From Nymphaea colorata (taxonomy: Eukaryota > Streptophyta > Magnoliopsida > Nymphaeales > Nymphaeaceae), in NCBI RefSeq assembly GCF_008831285.2, contig NC_045151.1, positions 1,111,544 to 1,175,543 of the forward strand: a stretch of 64,000 nucleotides of DNA. The letters run 5' to 3'. The notes under the pieces are model-generated. The model saw nothing but the letters and a program-made list of their open reading frames with translations. It was not told the origin of the DNA and ran no database searches. The translations under genes and the position numbers were made by a program. Shown here piece after piece: positions 48,687 to 61,344 of the stretch (its first letter is position 1; every line of letters begins with the position of its first letter).

Positions 48687-48875
48687 AGTGGCGGAGTCAA
48701 AAGAATTGGTTGGAAGGACACTCCTTTAAAAATACTCATATCTGGTTCGGCACTTATACATATAAGGATAAATGTTTAAAGATGCTTATTTAAAAATAAA
48801 AAAATTTTACAAATTGGATCATGATCGATTTCTAGGTTTTATTTTATTAGAATAAGATTCATAGGCTCCGCCATT
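48687..48875 (+). mobile_element. GGCGGAGCCA-family element with perfect 9-bp target duplication, 189 bp
   Basis: The termini AGTGGCGGAGTC and GGCTCCGCCATT are inverted repeats with two mismatches over 12 bases. The element is flanked by identical nonamers GTTTTCAGT (48678-48686 and 48876-48884). A 9-bp duplication points to a Mutator-like, MITE-sized element. This is the best-preserved member in the window and the one that defines the family ends. Confidence 0.75.
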
Positions 48876-49159
48876 GTTTTCAGTTTCTCAGCAGATGGGC
48901 TCATCACTCTTCGTTGACAGTTTGGTTCCTTTAACACACGGTACAGCAAATGTTGGTTCTAATTTGGCCTGAAATGCTGAGTTCCAAGTATGCTTGGCAA
49001 TGTTCTTCTTCTTAAGTGTCTTGTATTCTTGGCCTTTAATATGAGGGACATGCAGCTTGCCTCTTAAGTTATGTCACATGGGTGCGAGGCGTGGGTGCTG
49101 ATGCCAGTGCGGAATGCAGCACGTTCCAAAAAAAACTTGGGTGCGGATGTGGTGAGCAC

Positions 49160-49171
49160 ACGCGCGCGCGT

Positions 49172-49255
<84 letters not shown>
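49160..49255. repeat. compound (CG)(CA)n(TA)n microsatellite
   Basis: A short CG run, about 13 CA units and about 28 TA units (one interruption by CA) in direct succession. Confidence 0.95.
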
Positions 49256-49261
<6 letters not shown>

Positions 49262-50360
49262 ATTTGTTATGTAAGTAATTTTATTTGTCTATATTTTTAT
49301 TTTTTTTTATCAATGCTACCACCATGAATCTATATATCAATGGCCTAATTTCTGGATGGAATGTGAAGTGTATTTTGTCTCAACAGTGCTTTAATTCCCT
49401 TCTTTGGATGTGAGTTGTTTCGTTTGTTTTGTCCAACCCATTTGTTCTATTAATAAAGGTTAAGGACTCCTACTCTCCCACAGTATTGCATCGGAATATG
49501 TTAACAAAATTAATTTATATTGGTGGGTTGTAAAAAAAAGTCATATGATTTGAATATGAAGGTAGATATGAAGTGCTAACAAGTTGAACAAACTTATGTT
49601 TTAATTTTTAACATGTAAGGAACTGTCTACAATGCACCTTCATCTTGGTACAACGCCAAAGATTTGCTTTGATTATGAGTGGAATCAGGGGAAAAACTTG
49701 AGCTCGGGCTCCCCCCCAATGCCCCAAGCCCAAACATTTTTTAAAATAAAAATTTTTAAATATAAAAATAATATCTTTTATTATTAAATAAAAATAATAA
49801 AAAATTAAACGCTCCGACCCTAACCTGCCCTTCTGCATGATCGGGCCAGAGATACCCATTGCAAAAATTAGTACAGTCATCATTTATTCTAAAAGAAGAA
49901 AAAATCAAAAAGTAAAATTTCACAATCTCAACGCCAACCGTGTCAATTATACTTTTTCTTGGGCTTTCTTGGTTTTCCGGTGCAGATTTAAAAAGGTGTG
50001 ACGGGAGAGAGAATGTCCACTCCATCTCGCGACCGCATGTCTGAGATGAGGTGTCCCACTACATTCTATTTAGGGTGTTCAAAATACTTCACTGCACTGT
50101 TTGGCATGAATTGATTGGTGTCCAGTTAAATTCAATTTGTCAAAAAAAAAAATAAACATAGAGGTTATTCTAAGTTTCTTAAATCATTTCTTAAGGAGCA
50201 AAACTGGATTTACAATCAATTTCTTTTAGTAACTTTTAATTAATTGCGGTAGGAAGTTAATGGTTTGCGGTAAATTATATTTGCTATAGATACAAGTTTT
50301 GGTTTTGAAGTTGGGTCGGATAAAAAATGAGTTGGCCTTACAAACTGGTTGCAGTCCAAG

Positions 50361-50548
50361 GCGGAGCCAAAGGGAGACGGCAGGTGCCCTGAACCCCCTA
50401 ATTATTTTCTTTAAATTTACTTGTAAATTTTAAAAAGTTTTATTTATCTGATGTAAAAATTTTGAAAAATTATATTTCAGACTTTATCAAAATTTTGAAA
50501 CTATAATTGAACCCGCCTCATGAAAATTTCCTGGCCTCCAACCCTAGT
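50361..50548 (+). repeat. dispersed GGCGGAGCCA-family element, copy 7
   Basis: Begins AAGGCGGAGCCAAAGGG, has the body motif TTTTGAAACTATAATTGAACC, and ends TTTCCTGGCCTCCAACCCT. The flanking nonamers GGTTGCAGT and AGTTGCAAT match at seven of nine positions, consistent with an old 9-bp target duplication. Confidence 0.6.
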
Positions 50549-50877
50549 TGCAATAGATTAGGCATAAACTGTTTAGGAGGATTTGGGTGTATATGTAACT
50601 TATTGGTTTATGCATAATCACATTAATTTTCAGGTTGATTCTTCTAATATTTATATATCCATTTGAATCTCACCCCAAAATGGATCGACATCCCAATATA
50701 AAATTGATTCGATATTTTTAAACACTAAAACCAAATAATTTTCAAAACGACTATTAATATTAGAACTGACCCAAGTCCAGACAGCCATTAGGCAAGGTAG
50801 ATTAATTATCAGATGGTATTTGGTAAGAATATTTTATTTTTAGAGAACATGTTCTTATAATATATCATCATGTTCTT

Positions 50878-50879
<2 letters not shown>

Positions 50880-50966
<87 letters not shown>
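50880..50966. repeat. compound (CT)n(TA)n microsatellite
   Basis: About 11 CT units followed by about 32 TA units. Confidence 0.95.
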
Positions 50967-50971
<5 letters not shown>

Positions 50972-53646
50972 GCAGATTTACAAACAACATGACTTTGCCT
51001 AAAACATGACGTGTTATTGGATCATGTGTTTTAGAAGAAGCACATATTCTAAACCGTTTGGACGAAGTCTCACTTGAAGCCAACTTTTTTGGCACAAATC
51101 AAGTGCATGAACAATGAGGACTGAAATTAATTCATTTATTTTCTTTTATGGAAACTATGATTAGGGACATAATGCGATTTAGAATCAAACAATCAAAGAG
51201 AAGATCCATTTCAGGCGCTAGGAATAAAGAGAAACCTCAGTCTTCAAAGAAGGGTTGAGGAGGGTGCACAAGGTCACCAATGTACAAGTTAAAGTATATA
51301 GAGGGTGACGCCTTAAGGCACCAAAAGTAAGCATTGTACTCTATGAGGATAAGGGGTTGACCAGGAGTTTCGGTTTTTTGCTGACACTAAATCTCCTTCT
51401 CTCACTTAGAAACTACTTTGAAAAGTTTGATAACTAACCACTATAATATACTCTACTCTTAACCCAACTAAACCCACCTTTGTGAAAAGAAATAGTAAGT
51501 TATACCAATCACGTACTAGGATTGACCTGAAAACATTTATCAACTAAACTTGTATATTGGAAGAATCAAATCAAAAAGTTAATTTCTCTATTCTTAATTG
51601 CCATCTACATTTTCTTAGTGAACTTCAATAAAGTACATCTGAATAAAAAAAACATTGGTGAGATCATGACTAGTCATTTCTGACCGCAAAAGTTACGACA
51701 GGGAGCATAAAGCAAATAACTTTATGGAGCAAAACATGACAGTGAGGTTACCTAAAGAGAAGTATTAAAACAGGGGATACTTAAAAAAATCACTACTTCT
51801 TACAACTATAAAATTTTAAGCACATGCTTGCACATACAAACACAAACGGAGGAAGAATAGATCTTCTGTTAAAATGTTAGACATGGATTTTTGTAGTTCA
51901 AGATTTAGGTCTGTAAGAGTTATCAGTTTTCTGAGTTTCTTTGTCCCTATAAATGCCAGCACTTATGCATCAAAAGAAAGTTGTATACTGTTAATGTGAA
52001 TTAATATTATGTTTATATTTTCCTCCTTCAACTTGATTACCAGTGAAGATGAAATGGGTACAAGATATTCATGCCTTAATAATCAAACAATCCCAAAGAA
52101 AGCAAGTTTCTTGGTGCATATATTCCCATTCTTTTTTCCATTTTTGCCAAAAGAATTACTTCTTGTTCACTGTTAAAGATCTTTTACTTTTAAGTCTCTT
52201 GCTTACCTACCAGTTCACCTCTTTATTCCAACCAGCGTGGGTTCCTTGTAAACCTCAGATGTCAATAATCCCCACGAGCAACAGGAAATTAATGGCAGAC
52301 ATCATTTCCGGGCCGATTTAACCAGAAGGAGGAAAGAAGAAGCGCATTCTCTTATACAGTAAAATAAAACGTAGTAGAAAATTAGAAATTTGATCAGACA
52401 AAGATGTTTTATAAAGGGTTCTCATTGTTTAATGATGTGGATTTGTTTAATGGACGTTGATATTGATTTGAAAAGTTGCAACCTTTTCTTTCTCATGGCC
52501 CTCCGTTAATAGTACTTTTCAATGGTCAAATAAATCGAGGAAAGGAGAATGACAACAGTGGTGGATGTCACCTGAAGTGACATAAATAAATCACTTCTGG
52601 TGACAAATTTTCCGGATAAATGGATTCGAAAGTGTTACCATCATCTCGCCTTTAGATGTTTCATACTATTTTCTTCAATCTCATCATGTGAGGCGCTTTT
52701 GCTAGTAATTTACAGGAGTTATCAACCGTTTCTTCTCTCCTGAATTCATTTGACACCGTGTTCTAAGCTATGTGCAAATTGTAAGAAGAAAAAGAAAGAA
52801 CAATTAGACAAATGTAAATCTTGATCATAACTACTGTAAAACCTACTGACAGATCCCAACTTAGAGTGAGATCAGACCCTCCATAATAATCTTATCAAGA
52901 CATTTTGCAGAACTTATTAGCTGGATCCGCCTGTTTTCTAAGAAAGATATACATAACCATTTACGACACAAAAATTAAAGGATCCGAGTCTAAGACAACG
53001 CAAGTGGCTCAATCAGGTTGCCTGCTCATGAAGAATCAGTAACTTTCCCACCAGATAGCAGTTGTCCGACCAAATCTCTGCCTTTTACAGCAGAACTAAC
53101 ACCTTTTCATGCACAAATCATTAGAATACGTGAATGGCTTTGGGAAATCTGTACACACAATTTTGATGATTCTGTCATTTCTGACTTTAGTGTTGATTAA
53201 GACACGTAAACAACTAACTGAAAAGAACCATCATGTTACTCTAAAGAAATCCTCCGCCAAAGTCCTTTCTTTTTCCTTCCAGGAACAATTTTTGAGATTT
53301 CTAACAGTATTTTCTTCTGGTCAGCATGTACATGGTAAAGATAAAACTAGAATGAGTGGTAAAACTAATATAACGGTCGTTTCAGGTAAATGCAATGACT
53401 CATAAAGAGAAAAGAGAAACAGCGAATGAGAACTGTAGATTTAGATTTTTTCACTTTTCCGGATATAAAATCTAAAGAGCAAAATGGTCTTGTCAAATCA
53501 ATGGAACCCTTGCAGAAATACCAAGGAAACAAAAAGAACATGCAGAGTCATTTTTAAAGAAAATGACTTCAAAGATGAAGATTTTGCACAGGTTGTACGT
53601 GATTCGGTTCAACCAAACTTCTTTACGTCCACAGAAACAAAGTCTC

Positions 53647-53681
<35 letters not shown>

Positions 53682-53949
53682 AGTTACAGAAGTTTCTTGG
53701 ATGGCCTTTTGAACTGCCTTCGTTTTAGGAGCATGACAGGCAAAGCTTCTCATTTCAGTCAAATTCTGTTTTTCCTTATCATTTCCTTTGTTGCCAGCTA
53801 CCAAATTCCTGATTTTGTGCGGTTCATAATCCACCTTGATTTTTTATTATAATGCCAGCTTGATGCCTTTCGTGAGACCCGAGTGAGGCAATAACGGCTG
53901 TCACTTTTCATTTGGACCTGGGTTACCCCTCTTGTTAGGATCTGCTTCA

Positions 53950-53957
53950 TATAAAAG
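53950..53957 (+). promoter_or_regulatory. candidate TATA box of the PIN gene
   Basis: TATAAAAG lies 138 bases upstream of the ATG at 54095, leaving room for a leader of about 110 bases. Consensus and position only. Confidence 0.5.
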
Positions 53958-54094
53958 ACTTTCACTTCTTCTGTTCTCTTTGGCAAAAGAATTAATGCCC
54001 ATACAAGCGTGGCCTACATGTACAAGAAAAAGAAGTGAGTGAAACAGGCCATACATAAGACCAAAACATCTGTTTTTTTCCACGCCAAGGAACG

Positions 54095-57000
54095 ATGATT
54101 TCAGCAGCAGATGTCCTCCGTGTTCTCACTGCAACAGTGCCTCTCTATGTAGCTATGATCGCGGCCTACACTTCTGTAAGATGGTTGAAGCTTTTCACAC
54201 CAGAGCAGTGCTCTGGAATAAACAGATATGTGGCCATGTTTGCAATCCCCTTGTTGTCGTTTGATATGATTTCAAGAAACAACCCATATCAGATGAATGC
54301 CAGACTTGTAGCCTCGGATATGTTGCAGAAATTTGTTGTTCTTCTTGCACTGGCAGCCTGGGTTAAACTTAGCAGTAGAGGTAATTTTGAGTGGTTGGTA
54401 ACAGGGTTTTCGCTGTCAACACTGCCAAACACGTTGGTTGTGGGAATTCCACTTCTAAAAGCCATGTATGGCGATTCTGCTGTTACCTTACTGGTGCAGA
54501 TAGTAGTTTTACAGAGCATGGTGTGGAATACTCTTCTAATGCTGTTAATGGAGATTCGGGCGGCCAAAGTGGCCGTAGCGAACGATGAACAATCTGATAC
54601 ATCAGTAAGTCCTGGTACTGTGCAAGTGGATTCAGAAGCTCAAACTCCAGAAATAACTGGTACGTATTTTCCCGACTAAATTTCACTTTTAAAGGAGTGC
54701 GTGAGGTACACTAGATAGCAGAGAGCAGTTTAATCACATGGATCATTCTTGATATCATTCAGAACATATCAGTCCTGCAATTTCATAAATACTACAATCA
54801 ACAGACAGGCTTAACTTCATGCATGTAGTAAAGCAAGATGGTAGCCATTTTTCCTACCACATTCTCATTGCATAGACACTGGAAGCCATGACTAGATGTT
54901 CTGATGTTCCTACAATAGCATATGGATGCCGCCTTCTTTTAATCTCTCTTCAAAATCTTAAAGAGGCAAGCTGGGTTAGCCAGACGCCTACCACATTAAG
55001 CCAACAGAGATGCACCGAGGTTATCCACTGACTTTTGCCGGCCTTTTCAATTTAAAAAGGCCTGGTGGACAGATCTCTTGTTACTGCACATCAATGTCTT
55101 GCATGATAGATAAATACAAGGAGAAAAAAGACAATAAGATCTATAGTTGGCCATTAGCCTTTTCACTCGACTAGCTTACCTCCTGGCATTGGAAATGACA
55201 TCATTATATGCGGGTATAATGAGTTCACGTCATAATAGCATAGATTCTCTCCAACTGGTCGATATACATCTGCATGTCCACCATAGTAACCACGGCGAAT
55301 AAAGGTGTCTTCGTTCCTATTTGGGATATGGATTGGCCAGTTCAATTGATCGCAAAAGTGCATACGATAGATAGTTAGAGCAAGCGAGGACAAGGTAGGA
55401 GTCAACAGTTGGACTTAACCAAGTTCACCAGATATAATGCAATCTCCATCATTCATTAAGGTGCAGCACGATGCTGCAAAATATAACTTGTGTGGCCTGT
55501 AGTAGTTGCATTTGAGAATGTGGAGAGTAGGCTAAGGTCCTAAAGTGTGTCTGTCTCTGACTCGGTATAAATTGTGCAGATTGCAGAATCAGAAAGGGAA
55601 AAAAGCCCTTCTTTAAAAACAAAAGGACTTATCAAGAAGCCATCGTAGTGCATAGGCGTAATAGTATAAAATCCTAGATATGATAATGGTCAATGTTATG
55701 AAAAGGGACTAAATAGGTAAAGTATCATAATCATTCCAAAAATCCAGAAAATTTGAACGTATAAGGGATTTATTTACAACATTGGCATAATTTTGTCTTT
55801 ATTTTTCATTTTTTATCTGTTTTTTAAACAAGACAATTTTTTAACCAGTCTTTCAGAAGTGAAAACTCTTCTAATCCATTTTTCTATTTTCATATACTTC
55901 TTTTCTACAGAAATTTGAATGCCATTTTCCAAAATCTACTGGCAAACAATTATCATTCAATTTTTCCATGCATGTAGCCAAGACCCACAAATCATCATGT
56001 TTGAAATAAAGCAAAAAAGAAAATAGAACTGCTTGTAGAAAGATGGTATGAAGTTTTGACAATGTGACAGCCAAGAAAAAACATATTTCTCAGGAATGCC
56101 GCAACTATATATCAGTGTGGAGTTATATTGTCGCACTTTCATGAGTTCGCTTTCTTTCACATAGATGATTTACACTATTATATACTTTCTATTCTTCGGA
56201 AGGCGAAGTCGATGGCCAAAGAGTACACAATCAGACAGCATCAATGGACACCAATGCAACAAAGTCAAGACAGAAAAGTACTGGAGGAATTGTTTTAGTC
56301 GTGGTGATGAAAAAGCTCTTGAGAAACCCAAATACTTACTCCAGCATGTTCGGACTTATTTGGGCATTAATCTCCTTCAGGTAGGTGAAATTATGTCATG
56401 AAGAAGGAAAGTCAAGCATCAAACGGCTGATTTTCTGATAATCTTTTATTTTGAGCAGAAGCTAATTGAGTACTCAGAGATTAAAATGAAATGGTTTCCA
56501 ATGTACTAAGTCCAAGAAGCTTAATTGTAGGTTTAACCTAGCAATGCCCAAGGTGATTGAGAAATCCATCTCCATACTGTCTGATGGAGGACTTGGCATG
56601 GCCATGTTTAGCTTGGGTGAGTCCTGCTGAAGTTGATGATCACAATATTTATTTCAATTAAATCCTTACTCTGGGATTATGTCCTGGCAGGCCTTTTCAT
56701 GGCATCTCAGCCCAAGATAGCGGCATGTGGGAAACGAATGACAGCTATAGCTCTGGCAGCAAGATTCCTTGCAGGACCAGCTGTAATGGCACTGTCTGCC
56801 ATAGCCGTGGGGTTGAGAAGCTCATTACTAAAGTTTGCTATTGTACAGGTGAGAACATAAGCAGCAACAGGCAAATTTTGATGAATTCTTTGAACAAGCA
56901 ACTGTAAATTTGTGTGCATCCATAGACGCAATCTAGTCATCACTAAATTAAAATCTTAATGCAGGACTAACATATTCAATCTATTCTATCTCTTTGACCA

Positions 57001-57345
57001 GAGATATTTATCTACTTGATAAGTGCAACCATCCATGTTCGTGGATATCAAACCATGTGGAGGAATAAAGGACGAGATGAGATGCTTACACATGCACGTG
57101 TGCTTGTAGTTTAGCTTCAACGAAAACCAGTTATCAGTTACTAAAAAAAGCTTAAAGATAATGACACCAAATAGGCGTGTATTATGTTCAAAAAGAAGAT
57201 AACCTGAAAAAAGATAGTTGCAATAGAATTCAACTGCTTTATTATGTCATTTTGAAAATATCTAGAAACCAAGCCATTTTTTCAGTGAAATGCCTCTGAA
57301 CCACCTTTAGCAAGTAATGGGACTGCAGTATACCGTGTGTGTATC

Positions 57346-57409
<64 letters not shown>

Positions 57410-57778
57410 TTGTGGCCTATCCAGGCATTATGTATGCAGGCTGCAAGGTAGAAAGAAACAAGTACATGTTAATACATGTTCTTACTAGCATATCCTTTTC
57501 CAGTAGTCAGTCTTCTGTCCAGTTCAAAACATCAATCATCAATATTTGAAATTTTCATTGCAGGCAGCTCTTCCTCAAGGAATAGTACCATTTGTATTTG
57601 CTAAAGAATACAATGTCAAAGCCAATATTTTGAGCACTGGGTAAGTAATATGTTGCACCGAAACTCCACTGAAGTTCCTATACTGAAGGCCAAATTCTAT
57701 TTCTGATGTAGGGTAATTGTCGGCATGCTTATTGCATTGCCTATAACATTGGCCTACTACACCCTCTTGGATTTGTGA
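54095..57778 (+). CDS. short-loop PIN auxin efflux carrier (PIN5/PIN8-like, 6 exons)
   Basis: Exons 54095-54659, 56203-56380, 56531-56616, 56691-56848, 57564-57640, 57712-57778, all GT..AG and in phase, giving 376 aa. The N-terminal membrane block (about 1-155) carries PIN signatures: [63 protein letters not shown] and [15 protein letters not shown]. The central hydrophilic loop is only about 60 residues (about 157-220) rather than the 300 or more of long PINs. The C-terminal membrane block contains [46 protein letters not shown] and [17 protein letters not shown], ending in TLLDL. Short-loop PINs (PIN5, PIN8) mostly reside in the ER and move auxin between cytosol and ER lumen. I cannot decide between PIN5 and PIN8 by eye. 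Confidence 0.93.
55163..55410 (-). pseudogene. fragment of a plasmid-type family B DNA polymerase within PIN intron 1
   Basis: Antisense to PIN, about 80 residues read without a stop. They include [20 protein letters not shown] followed by the polymerase motif A-like [12 protein letters not shown] and then MPGGK. The DxxSLYP motif is the metal-binding core of family B polymerases. The YYGG...DVY lead and MP.G tail match the protein-primed polymerases of linear mitochondrial plasmids that recur as pieces in plant mitochondrial genomes. The frame is stopped just upstream (about 55420) and just after the fragment, so only this piece survives. It is non-functional and removed with the intron. Confidence 0.75.
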
Positions 57779-60599
57779 ATGACTGCAGCACTAGAAGGAA
57801 AGACAATGCCTTTCTATAACTACAGGAACAAAAAATATTCTGCAGTTATGGGAACAAGTAAGCTTTTAAGATGGCAGCAGCAAGAATCTCAAATCAAGCT
57901 CATGGACCACCCCATTTTGAGAAAAGCATTCCTTGTCCATTATCTGTACACTCATAATTTTGGGAGCTCCCATGGCTTCTTCTTCAAAGTTGGCAGCAGC
58001 AAGAATCAAAAGCACCAGTTGTGCAGGCCTCTGATAGAATGGGATGCTGATGGTGGATGAGTCTCCCTGTTCATGCACAATCTACTCAAATTTACAAGCT
58101 TCTAGTTCTAGATACTCATTCTTTCAACTCTCCCTCAGCTCTGTGGAGTCTGAAACAGTCATAGAATTGTTAATCAAAATTCAGTTGTTCTCAAAATAAT
58201 GAAGTTATTAAAAAAGAGCACAAAGACAATTTCCTGTATGGATCCGTTACATATTCATTTTTCATTTCTTCAAAGATGTCCCAGGTATTTCTTGCCTCAA
58301 TTATTCCCAATGAAATATGTACGCATGTCCTGATGTGTTTATGCAGCTCGGGTATGAAAAAGACAGGCAATTATACAGCATTCTATTTCTCCGAATAGAA
58401 TGTCAGGGTACCTTCCCTCAATCCACTCGTAGGCGTTGCTTGAAAGTCATGCAGATGTATAACAACCCTCAGTGCAGATTCAGTTCAACATGGCAAAAGG
58501 CCCTACTAAGACTAAGATTGAACTAAAAAAATAACTCATAGATCCTCAGCTCAAATCTTCAAAGCTGGTGCTTTTCAGGTTTATCTAGGAGTCAGAATTG
58601 CAACATATCCTGTAAGTCGAATTACTGTTTTTTTCATGTTTTTGTACTACTGAGCAAACAAAGGGACAAATGTGCTGACTCAGAGCTGATATCTTTTAGC
58701 TAAAGATGACTTAGTGGTAGTGCAAGATTCATCCAATTGAACAGCAGCAATATAATACAGAAACAAACACCAAGAGAAAGAATGTAATTCTCTTATTCCC
58801 TACTTTACATAGGAAACAAGCTCATTACCCAAATTCTGAAGTATGCTGGTTCTTTGCACTAAAGTAACCATTTTTATTTATTTTTCTTTAATTATAAGCA
58901 ATTACTTGAGTGACAATGTTTGTCGCTTTTCCATTTCCTTTTTGCTGATCAAAGCACAAAGATGAAATATCAATCAGAATTACACAGTTAAACATCCGAA
59001 TAAAGTAGTAATTTGCCTAGCTAAACCATTCCAAGACAATGGCATTTGAATTTCAAGATCATAATCATAACCGTCAGACTCAGCAATGTCTTAGGATTTC
59101 TGATAAATCTCAGGAAAAATTTGGCATTTTCAAAACCATGAAAACAGAAAGAAAGAAATCTATTTATCTAATGAGCCCAAGCACTATAGAACGTCGTTTT
59201 GTGAAGTTTAACTGCAGAAAACTAGGTCTTAGGGAGCTAAAAAGATTTGAACCAACATAATGACAATGTTAATTATATTGCCAAATTTTGAAATCTTTTG
59301 CTTTTCATGTTACAATGGTAACACTAACAGAATATCCTTGAGACATGTGACCATGATTACGACCTGAATCAAATATAATAGAACTTTCAGACACCAAAAG
59401 CTACCGCATCTAGTTAGAAAAGCATTTCCTGCATCCCATGTTTTGAAGAACATAACCACAATTGACACACAGAAGAGGAGACCCCTCTTACATATGATTG
59501 AGGCCAAACTCGACTAAGAACCACACATGTAGGAATCCAAAATGGTTTAGGATCAGGCAATCAGGGAATTTTATGAGGCAATTTTGATACTCATCTGAAC
59601 ACTGGCTACTTGGGTCATATTACGGTGCAGAAAGTCACTGAATCTAAATATTTGCATACAAGAGGTGTTGGAGAAAAGGGTCAACCCTCTTTACCTTATT
59701 CCAAAGAAATCAACAGTACTTCAACATTCTATAATGGCGACTAAAAACTGTCTCCAGTGCTTGGTATGACAGATTTCCCCGAGTCCATAACCGAACTCCT
59801 GTTCGTGCTCAAAAGGCTAGAAACCAGGAAAACTGGTACTAGCATGCACGGGTGTACCAACTCCAGGAAACTTCTCAAAAATAAACAATGTTGCGTTAAA
59901 CCACCATCCCCATCTTGAGAAGGTTACTTTCTACCCCTTTTAAAAGCACCCGTAGCCGACTTCGTTTAGACCCCAAAAAGGCTATGAACCAGCACGCACG
60001 CTCACGGGTATATCAGTCCTTCATGACTTCCCAAAGCCATTTACACAGCTAAATTAACTCCATTTTCGGATGTCGGAGGTATCATTTCTATATCACCGAG
60101 AAACATAACAAACATGTTCGGAGAAATACATATATGGTCATATGAGCCTAAATTCTAAGTGTACGATTTTATACTGATGATGAGATACTTATCTTTTCCA
60201 ATTCCAGTGCATGCGAGGGAATTTAGATTCCAACATAACTGGTTTAGAAACAAAGAAAAAGGGATAAGTTTTTGAGTACGAGAGACGGGTACTCCAATCT
60301 AGCTAAGAAATTGTTGGTAGTACTCGATAATAGACCACAACGTCAAAATTTAGTTTCACAACAGAAGAGAAAAAAAAATCGCCAATTAAACAGCGTTCAA
60401 CTTTCACTGTCAAAATTCCCCGCGAAATCCCACGTTCTTGAACGCCCTTGGCCTCCAAAAATGGTAAATTTAAGATGAAAACGATCCTCCGTGCGAAATT
60501 GGTAAACACAACAGACAAAGAAGGTGGTGGTGGTGGAGTTCGACAGCGATGTAACCGTTAAAGAATGATCGGACAGTTTGGATCTTTGATTCAGACCCA
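57779..60599. other. spacer between PIN and the retrotransposon
   Basis: AT-rich sequence with no recognisable gene. The first few hundred bases should contain the PIN 3'UTR. The open frame at 57779-58060 merely continues past the PIN stop in another frame and has no domain. Confidence 0.5.
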
Positions 60600-60867
60600 A
60601 ACCCATAAAAAATAGGCGCTGTTTCATTCCTGTTTTATTTTTCATGTGCCTTTATGTTTCATTAATGGCATATGAAGTAATTAGGTGTACCTTTTGGTTT
60701 ATTATTTTGGCTTTGTATCTAACGTGAGATAATAAAGTTTAGGGTTGAGACTGCGTGCAGTTATGCAGTCATCTCTTTTCTCCTCTTGTTTTCTTCTTTT
60801 CTTCTTGCTTATTTTCTGCAAGACTGAACTGAGGTGAATATCAAGACTAATATGCCAAAAACTAACA

Positions 60868-60884
60868 TGGTATCAGAGCATGGG
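60868..60884 (+). other. copia primer-binding site (tRNA-iMet)
   Basis: TGGTATCAGAGCATGGG matches the canonical plant LTR-retrotransposon primer-binding site complementary to the 3' end of initiator methionine tRNA. It fixes the orientation of the copia element. Confidence 0.85.
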
Positions 60885-61344
60885 TTTGGGGACTTCTCCA
60901 AAAAGGTTGCCTAGACAGATATGATCTGAGTTAAAAAAAAAATGTTCCACACTTCTTAGACATGTCTTCCTTATTTGGACACGGCTCTATAGATAGATTC
61001 AATTCCTTTTTTTTTTAAACACCTATTGATGATTCAACATTGTTCTATGCTTGATGAACGAATATGACACAGATAATAAACCAGATGGAGTAGAGAAAAA
61101 CACATGCATGTTCTGCCTTGTTTCAGTCTACTTATAGAATTCCATGTTTTACCTTCTTCCTTGTTTTTCAGCATAATTAAATATCCATTGTGCCATTAAT
61201 TTCATATCTGTTTCACACAGTCTTAGTTGGATGCATAGCAGGGACTCAACAAGCCCAAAAAAAAAAAAAGAACGGAGGCTAAGGATTGTCTTTCTTGAGG
61301 CATTCTATTTGATGACAGAAAAAAGTTTTCCTTCCTGTTCATTC

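Noticed and set aside
59790..60010. AAAAGGCTAGAAACCAGG-like stretch resembling part of the TRIM LTR
   Set aside because: Similarity is limited to about 20 bases without termini or the rest of the LTR, so it could be chance.
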